Shown: positions 52,717 to 62,230, numbered from the stretch's first letter. The stretch is DNA of 64,000 bases from HKCCE3408 sp038530555 (GCA_038530555.1 JBCBCN010000004.1:269318-333317); one strand, 5' to 3'. Notes: generated from the sequence alone by a model not told the origin. Made by a program: numbers and translations.

Positions 52717-53973
52717 TCAGGGCGTGTAAGCCGCCTCGCCGGTCCATTCGGCCACCGCCGCTTCCCAAACCGCCGGAAGCGAATGCCACGGCGCATTGGC
52801 CGCAACGCGGTAGGTGCCTTTTTTCTCCAAACGCCCGTTCTGGACCATTTCGGCGCGCCAGTTGGACAGGGTGAAGTCTCCAGGCGCCGTCTCCCCCGTG
52901 CACCAGGCGTTGCCCACCGCGTCAAAGACCGGCTGTTCGCCGCCGCCGCCTTCGCAATGCGCGATAAAGCCCAGCGTCAGGCTCAGGCCCAAGATCGCAC
53001 CATGGGCGCTGTCGACGGGGTAATGCACGCCCGCGATTGTGCGGTTCTCGGCGATCCGCGTGGCCAGGCGGAAGAGCAAGATCAGCCAATCCTCAGCCGT
53101 ATCTGCCGCGCCCTGATCGGCCGCGGGTTTGGCCAATTGCCCCATAAGCCAATCCGCAAAGCTCCCCTCAGCGCCCTTGGTCGTCTTGCGCCGAAGCGCG
53201 GCCAGCATCACCGCAAAGCAAAACGCTTCGGTCGCGTGGCCAGAGGGATAGCTCGAATGGCCGGGCGTTTGGATCACCGGCTGCACCTTGGGGGTCAGAT
53301 CGATGGGCCGGGGCACGGTGCAGAAGTGTTTCACCCGCTGCTCCTGGGCCGCGACGGCCAGGTAAAGCGCGTGGAGCAGGATTGCCGTCCAGCGCTTGCC
53401 ATAGAGATTGAGGTGCTGCTGCGCGCCATAAAACGACAGCATGTCGCCCTTTTGGGTCAGGATCTCATTCATCCGGTCCGAGCGCAGATCTGCGCCCTGG
53501 CGCAGATATTCGAGCTGGCTCGAGATTGCGTCGAGATCGGGCGGCACCAGCGAGAGCATCTTAGCGCGCACCTCATCGCCCGCCGCCCCGCCCGCGCCAC
53601 GATTGGTCGAGACCACGATCTGACCCTCCGCGCCCGGTGTGACATGGAACAGGCTCATCGCCTCATCGGCGAGCACATTGATCCGCGCGGCAGGCTCCAG
53701 GCTGTCGATGCGGCGCAGCTCTTGGCGGCGGTCGGTCGAGGGGCCATAGCTGTTGGCGCCATTCCAATAGCCCGCCTCTGCGGTGCCGTTCCAATATCCT
53801 GTCAGTGCCTCGGCGGTGAAGGTCATCCCAGACGACAGGGACCCCGACGAGCCGCCTTCGCTGTGCACGCCATGCACACCGTGAACGCCGTGGACCCCGT
53901 GGACGCCATGCACCCCGTGCACACCATGAACACCGTGCACCCCATGCACGCCGTGAACACCAAGATTAGACAT
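52717..53973 (-). CDS. PAP2 / vanadium-haloperoxidase-like protein with N-terminal GVH repeats
   Basis: A 418-residue soluble protein. The PAP2/haloperoxidase active-site motifs are complete: K215-x6-R222P (KHFCTVPRP), PSGH at 243-246, and R311-x5-H317-x3-D321. This architecture (long helical N-terminal half, no membrane helices) matches vanadium-dependent haloperoxidase relatives rather than membrane phosphatases. Residues 5-37 are eleven consecutive Gly-Val-His tripeptides. The role of the His-rich leader is unknown; metal or vanadate capture or adhesion are possible. It diverges from the SARP-like regulator. Confidence 0.88.
   Translation of the reverse strand: MSNLGVHGVHGVHGVHGVHGVHGVHGVHGVHGVHGVHSEGGSSGSLSSGMTFTAEALTGYWNGTAEAGYWNGANSYGPSTDRRQELRRIDSLEPAARINVLADEAMSLFHVTPGAEGQIVVSTNRGAGGAAGDEVRAKMLSLVPPDLDAISSQLEYLRQGADLRSDRMNEILTQKGDMLSFYGAQQHLNLYGKRWTAILLHALYLAVAAQEQRVKHFCTVPRPIDLTPKVQPVIQTPGHSSYPSGHATEAFCFAVMLAALRRKTTKGAEGSFADWLMGQLAKPAADQGAADTAEDWLILLFRLATRIAENRTIAGVHYPVDSAHGAILGLSLTLGFIAHCEGGGGEQPVFDAVGNAWCTGETAPGDFTLSNWRAEMVQNGRLEKKGTYRVAANAPWHSLPAVWEAAVAEWTGEAAYTP
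53863..53961 (-). repeat. 9-bp tripeptide repeat encoding (GVH)11
   Basis: Eleven consecutive GVH codon triplets at the start of the PAP2-like gene. The codons vary freely at synonymous sites (GGC/GGG/GGT, GTG/GTT/GTC, CAC/CAT), which suggests the amino-acid repeat is maintained by selection rather than being a fresh DNA expansion. Confidence 0.9.
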
Positions 53974-54060
53974 ATTCCCCTCACTCTGAGCCAGTTCCCG
54001 CGTCAAGCTCAGCCCATCAAGGCCCTTGCAAGCAAGCCTTTTCGCGGTCGCAGCGCCGGG

Positions 54061-54082
54061 ATTCACGTGCAATTCACGCAAG
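54061..54082. promoter_or_regulatory. 11-bp direct repeat upstream of the SARP-like gene
   Basis: ATTCACG occurs at 54061-54067 and 54072-54078, one helical turn (11 bp) apart, 46-63 nt before the regulator start codon. SARP-family activators typically bind direct repeats with 11-bp spacing near the -35 region, so this is a candidate autoregulatory site. Confidence 0.45.
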
Positions 54083-54123
54083 CCCCCGCCATAGTCGCGC
54101 TTGGCGGGAAGGAGTTAGGGGCC

Positions 54124-55803
54124 ATGCGGCTGCAATTGGTTGGCACAGTGCGATTGCTGGATCAGCGCGGCGACGATTGCACGCCGCGCAGCGCCAAGGC
54201 GCGCGCCGTTCTGGCGATGCTGACCTCGGTACCTGAGCGCAGGCGGTCCCGCCGTTGGCTCGAATCCCGGCTCTGGTCAGATCGCGGTGCCGATCAGGCG
54301 GCGGGCTCGCTGCGCCAGGCGCTGATGCAGATCCGGCGTGCTCTGGGAGAGGATGCCGACCGGCTCTGCGCCGACCGAGAGGCCGTCTGGGTCGACGGGA
54401 TCGAGCCCGACAGCGCCGCCGACCGCGACGCCAGCGCCCAGGGCCGCGAATATCTTGAAGGGGTCGACATCCCGGACCCGGCTTTTGAGGATTGGTTGCG
54501 CCAAGAACGCGCCATCCGAGCGCCCAGTCGGGCGCACGGGCAGGCGGCGGATCTGGCCGCGTTGGAGGCGAGCGCCCAAAACGGTTACGTGGGCGGCGCG
54601 GGCGCGGTGGCAGCGACGGCCGTGACACCCGCCCATGGCCAAAACAGTCCTGCGATCCTGCCCCTGATCCTGAACCCCGTCGCCGCCGTCGGCACGGCGC
54701 CCGGCTTTGTCAGCCACGCCCTGGCCGATGCAATCGGCGGGCTGGTGGCGGAATTTGCTGAGATCGACATTTATTCCGCGGGCGCGGGCGTGACCGAGAT
54801 CACCGTGCCCGACCGAGGCTTTACCGTCACGGTCGATTGCCTGCCGGGCGACGGTCATCAGTTTTTGCGTGTCTCCCTGTCCGACAGCCGCTCGGGCAAG
54901 GTCTATTGGTCGCGCTCGGCGAGCCTTGCGGGCAGCGCGGTCGACAATCTGGAGGCGCCGGAATTCGCGCAGCTGGCCTTTCAGACCGCCGATGCAGCCT
55001 TTGGCGCGGCGGCCAGCACGCCCCGGCGCAGCGACGCGGCGACATGGGCCGACAGTCAGATGGCCCTAGCCGCCCGCGCGATGTTTACCTTTGACGGCGC
55101 GCGGGTGGCGCAGGCCAATGAGATCCTGGCCCGCGTGATCGATCAGGCGCCTAATGCCCGCGCCTATGCCTGGCGCGCGCAGCTTTGCCAGATCGCCGCC
55201 GTCGAACGGGTCGACGCCGATTGGCACAGGCTGTCGGCCGAGGCCGATGAGTTTGCCCGCAAAGCGTTGGAGTTCCATGAGCCCAACCCCCTCGTGCTGG
55301 CCCTGTCGAGCCAGATCCGGGTGATGCTCGATGGCGACCCGGAGGCGGGCTATGCCCTGGCCCAGGACGCGCTCAATGCCTCGCCGCATAACGCCTTTGC
55401 CTATGCCGCGATCTGTGGCGCCCATCTGCGGGCGGGCAGCGCTGAGGCCGCGCTCGCGGCGGCGCGCAAAGGGGCCGATATCGCCGGACGCTCGAGCTTT
55501 CAGCCCTGGTGGCAGGCGCTGGCAGGCCTGGCGGCGATGGCCTTGGGGCGGCATGAGGATGCCGCGCGGCACTATCAGGCGGCCTATGCAAGGGCGCCGG
55601 GCTTCCGCGCGCCGATGCGCCATCTCTATGTGCTGCACCGCGCCGGGGGTCGGCCCGATCAAGCGGCCCGCGTTCTGGCCGCCCTGCGTCGGTTGGAGCC
55701 GGATTTTTCGCTCAGGCGCATCATCGAGGACCCAACCTATCCGGCCGCGACCCTGCGGCGTTCGGGCCTCATCGACATCGCACTCGAAGCGCCGCATGAC
55801 TGA
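54124..55803 (+). CDS. SARP/BTAD-like transcriptional regulator with C-terminal TPR region
   Basis: A 559-residue protein. The N-terminal about 105 residues form an OmpR-type winged helix as found in SARP regulators (MRLQLVGTVRLLDQRG, RSAKARAVLAMLTSVPERRRSRRWLESRLWSD, GSLRQALMQIRRALG). A middle domain follows, then helical TPR-like repeats from about residue 330 to the end (EAALAAARKGADIAG, ALGRHEDAARHYQAAYARAPG). A GGAAGGAG site precedes the ATG at 54124; the long open upstream frame is antisense to the PAP2-like gene. It probably controls the neighbouring protease and PAP2-like genes. Confidence 0.82.
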   Translation: MRLQLVGTVRLLDQRGDDCTPRSAKARAVLAMLTSVPERRRSRRWLESRLWSDRGADQAAGSLRQALMQIRRALGEDADRLCADREAVWVDGIEPDSAADRDASAQGREYLEGVDIPDPAFEDWLRQERAIRAPSRAHGQAADLAALEASAQNGYVGGAGAVAATAVTPAHGQNSPAILPLILNPVAAVGTAPGFVSHALADAIGGLVAEFAEIDIYSAGAGVTEITVPDRGFTVTVDCLPGDGHQFLRVSLSDSRSGKVYWSRSASLAGSAVDNLEAPEFAQLAFQTADAAFGAAASTPRRSDAATWADSQMALAARAMFTFDGARVAQANEILARVIDQAPNARAYAWRAQLCQIAAVERVDADWHRLSAEADEFARKALEFHEPNPLVLALSSQIRVMLDGDPEAGYALAQDALNASPHNAFAYAAICGAHLRAGSAEAALAAARKGADIAGRSSFQPWWQALAGLAAMALGRHEDAARHYQAAYARAPGFRAPMRHLYVLHRAGGRPDQAARVLAALRRLEPDFSLRRIIEDPTYPAATLRRSGLIDIALEAPHD

Positions 55804-55828
55804 CGGCCCCCGCATCTAAACGGTGCTT

Positions 55829-56470
55829 TTAAACCGACGCGATTTCCAGATCCGCGGGCAGCGCATGACGCAACACGGCTTGCGCATTGGGCAGGTCATT
55901 GGCCTCAGCCCGGGTGGTGGCAGCCTGTGCATCGAGGCCGTGGCGCCGCCAACGCCCGATCAAGCGCTCCCGCAGCAGCGCCTCGGGCGCCGTCAGACGC
56001 ACCGTCAGCGCCCAAAACGCCGCCAGATCGCGCCAGCCGGGCCGGTCGAACAGCAGGTAATTGCCTTCGACCAAGACCAAATCGGCCGTCTCAGGCAATA
56101 ACCCTGCCCCGGCAATCGCGCGGTCACTTTCCCGATCAAAGAGCGGATAGATCACCTCACCACCCGCCTGCATCGCCGCGAGCATCCGGGTAAATCCGGC
56201 CAAATCGAAGGTCTCTGGCGCGCCTTTGCGCGCCAAAAGCCCGCGGGCCTCGAGAAGACGATTGTCGAGATGAAAGCCGTCCATGGGCACCACATTGACC
56301 GCCCGGCCCCGGGCTCGGATCCCCTCGGCGATGCTCTCTGCCAGGGTGGATTTGCCCGCCGCCGGAGGACCGGCCAGCGCGATGAGGTGCCGCTCGCCAC
56401 GTGGCAGGTCCAGAGCCGCCTCCACGGCAGGCGCGATCAGAGTGTCGAGAGCGGGTTTGGGTGGGGACAT
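55829..56470 (-). CDS. P-loop kinase of the uridine/pantothenate-kinase-like family
   Basis: A 213-residue nucleotide-binding protein. Walker A is GPPAAGKST near residue 34, followed by VVPMDGFHLDNRLL, typical of the phosphoribulokinase/uridine kinase fold, and LVLVEGNYLLFD as Walker B. Relatives sit in sugar ABC-transporter operons (FrcK type), but no transporter is adjacent here, so the substrate is open. It converges with the SARP-like gene. The short gap 56471-56701 carries no gene. Confidence 0.82.
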   Translation of the reverse strand: MSPPKPALDTLIAPAVEAALDLPRGERHLIALAGPPAAGKSTLAESIAEGIRARGRAVNVVPMDGFHLDNRLLEARGLLARKGAPETFDLAGFTRMLAAMQAGGEVIYPLFDRESDRAIAGAGLLPETADLVLVEGNYLLFDRPGWRDLAAFWALTVRLTAPEALLRERLIGRWRRHGLDAQAATTRAEANDLPNAQAVLRHALPADLEIASV

Positions 56471-56701
56471 GGCAAAGCAGTGCGCGAGCGCCTTGCAGGG
56501 TGCAAGCGCAAAACGGGTGGCGATGGCCCACAGGCGGCAAAGGTGAACGAGGCGTTAACGGCCCCCAGGCAGGCCAGGAAACTGGAAAGGTCGTTTAATT
56601 TTTCCTGAAATGTCGCCGCCATGCCCAGATTTCTGCACCCGCACGACGCGGGGCCAGGGCCATTTGCAGAGCTCATCTAAGCCCACCTGCGTGCCCGGAA
56701 A

Positions 56702-59575
56702 ATGTGCCAAATCTGCCAAGCCTTTCGCCCGTTCGACCCCGATTGCCCCTATCACGAAACCCGTGCCACCGTTTACGAAAGCGAGCGCTTCGATGCGGCC
56801 GCTTCCGTCGAGACCGAATACGACATGGCCGTAGGCGACACCTTCGCGGGGCGTCTGAATGGTGCGGGCGATCGCGACTGGGTCGAGATCACGCTGAGCG
56901 CGGGCACGGCCTATCAGTTCAATCTGATCAGCGGCACCGATGGCGAGGGCATGCCCGACCCGTTTCTGCGCCTCTACGATGCCAGTGGCACGCTTTTGGA
57001 GTTCAACGATGATGGTGGCGCGGGGCTGGAAAGCCGCCTCAACTTTACCGCCGCCGACACCGGCACCTATTACCTCTCGGCGGCGGGCTGGGCCGATCAG
57101 GCGGGCGGCTCCTATCTCATGAGCGCGAGCCTGAACACCGGCGCAAGCCCGGAAGGCAGCCTCGATCAACTCGCGGATTACCTGACCGATGGGTTTTGGG
57201 AGGATTTCGGCGGCAGCCGCCACGCCTTCAATAACAGCGCGCCGATCACCGCCTATATCGGCGATCTCACGCAAGACGGCCAACGCCTGGCACAATGGGC
57301 GATGCAGAGCTTTGAGGCCGTCGCGGATGTGCAATTCACAATCGTGTCCGATGCGGAAGTCGCGGCCCTGACCTTCGATGACGATCAAAGCGGCGCCTTC
57401 GCCAGCTATAGCGCCTCGAACGGCACGACGCTGTCGGCTTTTGTGAATGTCTCGGAAAGCTGGCTGAACCAATATGGCACGCAACTCGATGACTATCCGT
57501 TCCTGACCTATGTCCATGAGATCGGGCACGCGCTCGGTCTGGGCCATCAGGGCGATTATAACGGTCGCGCCAGCTATGGCAGCGATGAGACCTTCGCCAA
57601 TGACAGCTATCAGCTCTCGGTGATGTCCTATTTCAGCCAGACCGAAAACACGACCGTCTCAGCCAGTCTCGCCTATCCCGTGACCACGATGATGGCCGAT
57701 ATTATCGCGCTGCAAGATCTTTACGGCACTCCCGACGCCGTCACCTCCCCCACGGCGGGGGCCACAACCTACGGGCTGGGCCATAGCTGGAGCGCAAGCT
57801 TTGCGGGCGGCACGATCAACACCTACGGCGCCTATTTGGCGCAGTTCTTTGACGCCTGGGTCGGAGGATCGGACCCGGGTGACGTGCTCGACGGCTCACC
57901 TGGATCGGCGCTGACGATCTATGATGTCAGCGGCCATGACCTGATCGATTTCTCCACCGATACCGGCGATCAGGTCATCGATTTGCGCGCCGAAGGCATC
58001 GGCAATGTCTATGGCGAGACCGGTAACCTTGTGATCGCGCGCGGCACAGTCATCGAGGATGCCCGCGCCGGAAGCGGGGATGACACTGTCACGGGCAACG
58101 ACGCCGACAACACCCTGACGGGCAATGCAGGCGCCGACACTCTGAGCGGCGGCGCGGGCGCGGATCTGTTGATCGGCGGCCTCGGCGCGGATGACCTCGA
58201 CGGAGGAGAGGGCCAGGACATCGCGGGCTATGGCGCGGCTGCGGGCGGGCTCATCGTCGATCTGGCCTTCGCCAATCTCAACACTGGCGAAGCGGCGGGC
58301 GACAGCTATAGCGAGATTGAAGGCTTGTCCGGCAGCAGTCATAATGATGATATGCGCGGCGATGATCGCGCAAACCTTCTGAGCGGCGGCTTGGGCGATG
58401 ATTTCCTTTTTGGTCGCGACGGCGATGACACGCTAGACGGGGGCGACGGCGCCGATATCCTCATCGGTGGCGCCGGGGCGGACGCTCTCATTGGCGGCGA
58501 TGGCATCGATCGTGCCGCCTATTGGACCGCGGATGCGGGTGTGACGGCCGATTTGGCATTTAGTCAATTCAACACGGGTATCGCATCGGGTGATACCTTC
58601 ATTTTAGTAGAAAATCTGCAAGGAACAGGCTTCCGCGACGATCTCAGGGGGGATGGAAGCGCCAATTCGATCTGGGGCGGGGGTGGTATCGATCTGATCC
58701 ATGGCCGCGCCGGAAACGACGCTCTGCGCGGCCAAGACGGCGACGATATTCTGCTGGGTGGAAGCGGCGGCGACTTGCTTGATGGAGGCGCAGGGATAGA
58801 CCGCGCGGCCTATTGGAACGCCCTAAGCGGCGTCACCGTTGACATTCAATTTGGCACTGCCAATCGCGGCGAAGCCTTTGGTGATCGCTTCGTTTCAATC
58901 GAAGATCTGCAGGGCGGACGCTTCGACGATGACCTGCGCGGCGACAATGACGCCAATCGGATCTGGGGCGGCACCGGCGACGATGTGATCCACGGCCGCT
59001 CTGGCGCGGACAGACTGTCCGGGCAAGCGGGCGATGACATCCTTTTGGGTGGTATGGGCTCGGACGTTCTTGACGGTGGCGCGGGAACGGATCGGGCAGC
59101 CTATTGGACCTCAGGCCTCGGCCTGGTCGCCGACCTCGCCGACAGCAGCGCCAACACCAACGACGCCTTTGGCGACCGCTATGTGAGCATCGAAAACCTG
59201 CAAGGCACGGGCCAGGCCGACGATTTGCGCGGCGATGGCGGCGCGAATGTGATCTGGGGCGGCGGCGGCGGCGACCGCCTTGAGGGGCGCGCAGGCGCCG
59301 ACAGCTATTTCGGCGGCACGGGTGACGACACCTTCGTCTTTGCGGCCGAAACCAGCGCTTTCGACACGGTGATGGACTTCACCTTCGGGCAAGACCTCCT
59401 CGATATCAGCGCCTGGTCGGTCGCAGGGTTTGGCGATCTCGACATCTCCGAAACAGCAACGGGCGCGGGCAGCTTTCAAATTGATGTTTCCGCCGCCAAT
59501 TTCGCCCTCCGCCTGGCCCAAGTCTCAGACGCAGACCGCGCGCTCCTGGGTGGGGACGATTTCCTCTTTGCTTAG
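56702..59575 (+). CDS. serralysin-type metalloprotease with RTX repeats
   Basis: A 957-residue secreted zinc protease. An N-terminal MCQICQAFRPFDPDCPY leader precedes a PPC-type beta domain (about 40-145). The M10B catalytic site is HEIGHALGLGH (His272, Glu273, His276, His282) with the Met-turn at SVMSYF. From about residue 455 there are RTX nonapeptides (GGxGxDxLx) that bind Ca2+, arranged in four units of about 97 residues, then a C-terminal type I secretion signal region. No T1SS genes are in the window. A small hairpin TAGGC/GCCTA overlaps the stop. Confidence 0.93.
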   Translation: MCQICQAFRPFDPDCPYHETRATVYESERFDAAASVETEYDMAVGDTFAGRLNGAGDRDWVEITLSAGTAYQFNLISGTDGEGMPDPFLRLYDASGTLLEFNDDGGAGLESRLNFTAADTGTYYLSAAGWADQAGGSYLMSASLNTGASPEGSLDQLADYLTDGFWEDFGGSRHAFNNSAPITAYIGDLTQDGQRLAQWAMQSFEAVADVQFTIVSDAEVAALTFDDDQSGAFASYSASNGTTLSAFVNVSESWLNQYGTQLDDYPFLTYVHEIGHALGLGHQGDYNGRASYGSDETFANDSYQLSVMSYFSQTENTTVSASLAYPVTTMMADIIALQDLYGTPDAVTSPTAGATTYGLGHSWSASFAGGTINTYGAYLAQFFDAWVGGSDPGDVLDGSPGSALTIYDVSGHDLIDFSTDTGDQVIDLRAEGIGNVYGETGNLVIARGTVIEDARAGSGDDTVTGNDADNTLTGNAGADTLSGGAGADLLIGGLGADDLDGGEGQDIAGYGAAAGGLIVDLAFANLNTGEAAGDSYSEIEGLSGSSHNDDMRGDDRANLLSGGLGDDFLFGRDGDDTLDGGDGADILIGGAGADALIGGDGIDRAAYWTADAGVTADLAFSQFNTGIASGDTFILVENLQGTGFRDDLRGDGSANSIWGGGGIDLIHGRAGNDALRGQDGDDILLGGSGGDLLDGGAGIDRAAYWNALSGVTVDIQFGTANRGEAFGDRFVSIEDLQGGRFDDDLRGDNDANRIWGGTGDDVIHGRSGADRLSGQAGDDILLGGMGSDVLDGGAGTDRAAYWTSGLGLVADLADSSANTNDAFGDRYVSIENLQGTGQADDLRGDGGANVIWGGGGGDRLEGRAGADSYFGGTGDDTFVFAAETSAFDTVMDFTFGQDLLDISAWSVAGFGDLDISETATGAGSFQIDVSAANFALRLAQVSDADRALLGGDDFLFA

Positions 59576-59584
59576 GCTCTGGGC

Positions 59585-60850
59585 CTAGCCCCGCTCACGG
59601 ATGATCGCAGCGGCCAAATCTCGGCAAGGGGCGATGATCCGCTCCGGCGACAGGCGCGCGGGCCAATCGATATCCGGAGCGGCCTGAGCAAGGGCATCCA
59701 TCAGGGGCATTTCCGCCGCAAGGCATTGTTTTACAACGGCAACTGCCTCGGATTTCGGTCGCGATGCGGACAGGTCCAACGCGGCCAATTCGGCCCAGAC
59801 TCCGGGATGCTCGCTCAAAATCGCCGCCATACGCGCGCCGTCGGGCTCTAGCCGCGCAAGCATGTCGGCCGCATGTTGCAAGGCCGCGCCGGTTGCGATC
59901 AGGACCTGCGGAACCGCCCTCCATTCCACGGCCCAGGCCGCGCCGTCACGCTCTTCCAGATGGGGCGCGTCCATCAGCGTCGTAAGCGCACCCTGCCCCA
60001 GGCGATGGAGCGCAACGATCGCCTCGGGCGTGACCGGGTTCTGCTTATGCGGCATGGCGGAAGACCCGCCCCCTCCCGACAGGCGCAGTTCCGCAATCTC
60101 CGACCGCGTCACAAGCAAAACATCCCCCGCGATCTTGGCCAGCACTTGAGAGATTTGCCCCGCCCACTGCGCCGCGCCGTTGATACCAGTGCGATCCGTG
60201 TGCCAGGGAAGAGAAGTCCGCAAATCCAGAGCCTTGGCCAATGCAGCGGTCACGGCATCACCCGCAGGCGCCAGCACCAAATTGGCCCCAACCGCGCCGC
60301 CAAGCTGAACGCGGGCGAGCTCATCAAGCACAAGCGGCGCCTGCGCCTCGAGTGCAATCAGGGGCTGTGCCCAGCGCGCTGCGCGCAAACCATACGTGAT
60401 CGGAGAAGCGATTTGCGCCCGCGTACGGCCTGCCATGACCAAGCCTGCGCCCCGGTCCGCCTGCTCGGTAAGCGCGTCGAGAACCGCACTAAGCCTCTGA
60501 CGCAAAACGCTGATCGCCTCTCGCCAACACAGGATATGCGCCGTATCGAGAATGTCTTGACTGGTTGCGCCGAAATGGAGCGCATCCGCCGCCTCCCGGC
60601 TCAACCCTTTGCGCCACAGCGCGAGGAATGCGGGTATGGGGACGCCGTCGCGCGCAGTCCCGGCGGCGAGAGCCGCGACTTTGATCCCTGGCTCGCTGGC
60701 CACGATCTCATCGGCGGCGGACTGCGAGATGATCCCTTGCGTGGCTTGCACACGGGCAAGGGCTTTTTCCACCTGAATCATAGCTGCCAAAACGCGCTCG
60801 GGCGCGACAAGGGCCGCGATCTCTGCGTCACTCAGATAGTCGTCGAACAC
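59585..60850 (-). CDS. 3-carboxy-cis,cis-muconate cycloisomerase-like lyase
   Basis: A 421-residue fumarase/aspartase superfamily protein most like PcaB: LHFGATSQDILDTA, GRTRAQIASPITYGLRAARW, LPWHTDRTGI and the superfamily signature GSSAMPHKQNP. PcaB lactonises 3-carboxymuconate in protocatechuate degradation, but no other pca gene is present. The GTG at 60850 is chosen because AGAAGGG stands 8 nt before it; the TTG at 60886 would add 12 residues. It is last in a leftward run with the FAD monooxygenase and aminotransferase genes. Confidence 0.82.
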   Translation of the reverse strand: MFDDYLSDAEIAALVAPERVLAAMIQVEKALARVQATQGIISQSAADEIVASEPGIKVAALAAGTARDGVPIPAFLALWRKGLSREAADALHFGATSQDILDTAHILCWREAISVLRQRLSAVLDALTEQADRGAGLVMAGRTRAQIASPITYGLRAARWAQPLIALEAQAPLVLDELARVQLGGAVGANLVLAPAGDAVTAALAKALDLRTSLPWHTDRTGINGAAQWAGQISQVLAKIAGDVLLVTRSEIAELRLSGGGGSSAMPHKQNPVTPEAIVALHRLGQGALTTLMDAPHLEERDGAAWAVEWRAVPQVLIATGAALQHAADMLARLEPDGARMAAILSEHPGVWAELAALDLSASRPKSEAVAVVKQCLAAEMPLMDALAQAAPDIDWPARLSPERIIAPCRDLAAAIIRERG

Positions 60851-60934
60851 TTCGCTGACCCTTCTGTCACACTTTAAGTTAACCAAATTACGCCCTGACC
60901 GAAGGACATAAAGTGGCGCTTGCGCGTAAGCCCG

Positions 60935-62176
60935 TTAAGACATTGAAATCGTCGGTTCCGCGGCGTTCACGGCCTCGATCGACATGCCGGCCACCGCTTT
61001 GTACCGCGCGGCATGGGCGTCCAGGTCAGCCCGGGGGATCACGTCATCGATATGCGCGAAGTCACCGCCCGAAAGCTGTTCGACCCGCTCCAAGATCGCA
61101 TCCGGTCCGGCCCCGCGATTGGCCAGAACCACCTGTGTCGTGGCCGGTCGCATCCGCGCTTCGTAAGCTTCGAGCGCGGCGTTTCCGACCCCGTGGCGCA
61201 GGATCTCGGCGCCCAAAACCCGTGCATCGACGATGGCCTGGCTCGCCCCATTCGAGCCGACGGGATAGGTGGGATGGGCCGCGTCGCCCATCAAGCTGAC
61301 CCGTCCATGCGTCCAACGCGGCAGCGGATCGCGGTCGACCATCGGGTATTCGTAAACCTCTCCCGCCCCTGAAATCAGCGCGGGAACATCCAGCCAATCA
61401 AAGCGCCACGCGTCAAAAAGCGGCGCAAAATCAGACCTTTGTGCATTGCGTGTCCAATCCTCTCGGCGGAAGCCTTGGCTCGCATCAAACTTACGCTCGG
61501 CGATCCAATTGATCACCGCATGCCCAGTCTCCGGAGCGGGGGGCGTGATCGGATAAGCAACGAGGCGCTGCCGATCATGGCCCGCGATGATGACACTGGC
61601 CCCGCTCAGGAATGGGGCGGCCTTCGTTGTCCCACGCCAAAGGACCGCGCCGCTCCAAAGCGGATCGCCTTCGTCGGGAAAAAGCGTGCGGCGGATCGCG
61701 GAATGAATACCGTCACAGGCGATGAGCAGCGCGCCATCAATACGGCGCCCATCCGCAAGCTTGTGGGTCACACCTTGCTCAGTTTGCTCGAAGCCTACGC
61801 CTTGAGCGTCGCAGACCACGCAATCCGGCCCCGCTCGGCGCAGCAATTCTGCATGAAGTTCAGCTTGTAACCGACCGCGATGAATGGAGAACTGCGGCCA
61901 GCGATAGCCCGCATCCAGACCTCTGGGCTCGCGCCAAATCTCCCGCCCGGTCTTAGCGTAAAACCCGACCTCCGCCGTGCGAAGGCCAACCCGGTCCAAC
62001 ATCTCTTGCAGCCCGAGATCGAACAATTCCCGCACGGCGTTGGGCTGCACATTGATGCCAACGCCGAGCGCTTCGATCCGCGGTGCGCGCTCAAAGATGC
62101 GAAACGGCACGCCGATTTGATACAGCGTCAGTCCGAGTGTTAGCCCGGCGATCCCTGCGCCGGAAATCAGGATCAT
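60935..62176 (-). CDS. FAD-dependent aromatic-ring monooxygenase (salicylate-hydroxylase-like)
   Basis: A 413-residue class A flavoprotein monooxygenase. The FAD-binding GxGxxG is MILISGAGIAGLTLGL, the DG motif is ACDGIHSAIR, and the GD motif is LMGDAAHPTYPVGSNGA. Such enzymes hydroxylate aromatic acids or quinolines with NAD(P)H and O2. The ATG at 62176 has AGGAGG 7 nt before it, better than the upstream start. It lies 84 nt before the PcaB-like gene and 54 nt after the aminotransferase on the same strand. Confidence 0.88.
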   Translation of the reverse strand: MILISGAGIAGLTLGLTLYQIGVPFRIFERAPRIEALGVGINVQPNAVRELFDLGLQEMLDRVGLRTAEVGFYAKTGREIWREPRGLDAGYRWPQFSIHRGRLQAELHAELLRRAGPDCVVCDAQGVGFEQTEQGVTHKLADGRRIDGALLIACDGIHSAIRRTLFPDEGDPLWSGAVLWRGTTKAAPFLSGASVIIAGHDRQRLVAYPITPPAPETGHAVINWIAERKFDASQGFRREDWTRNAQRSDFAPLFDAWRFDWLDVPALISGAGEVYEYPMVDRDPLPRWTHGRVSLMGDAAHPTYPVGSNGASQAIVDARVLGAEILRHGVGNAALEAYEARMRPATTQVVLANRGAGPDAILERVEQLSGGDFAHIDDVIPRADLDAHAARYKAVAGMSIEAVNAAEPTISMS

Positions 62177-62230
62177 AACGGCCCCTCCTATCACAAAGGG
62201 TGCCGCATATCCTGACGTTCCGTCAATGGC

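Noticed and set aside
52783..54123. 447-codon upstream extension of the SARP-like frame
   Set aside because: Antisense to the PAP2-like gene, which has complete motifs; a good ribosome site supports the start at 54124.
57960..59340. Repeated DNA in the serralysin gene as a possible CRISPR or mobile repeat
   Set aside because: In-frame RTX-coding repeats with diverged DNA; protein-level periodicity explains them.
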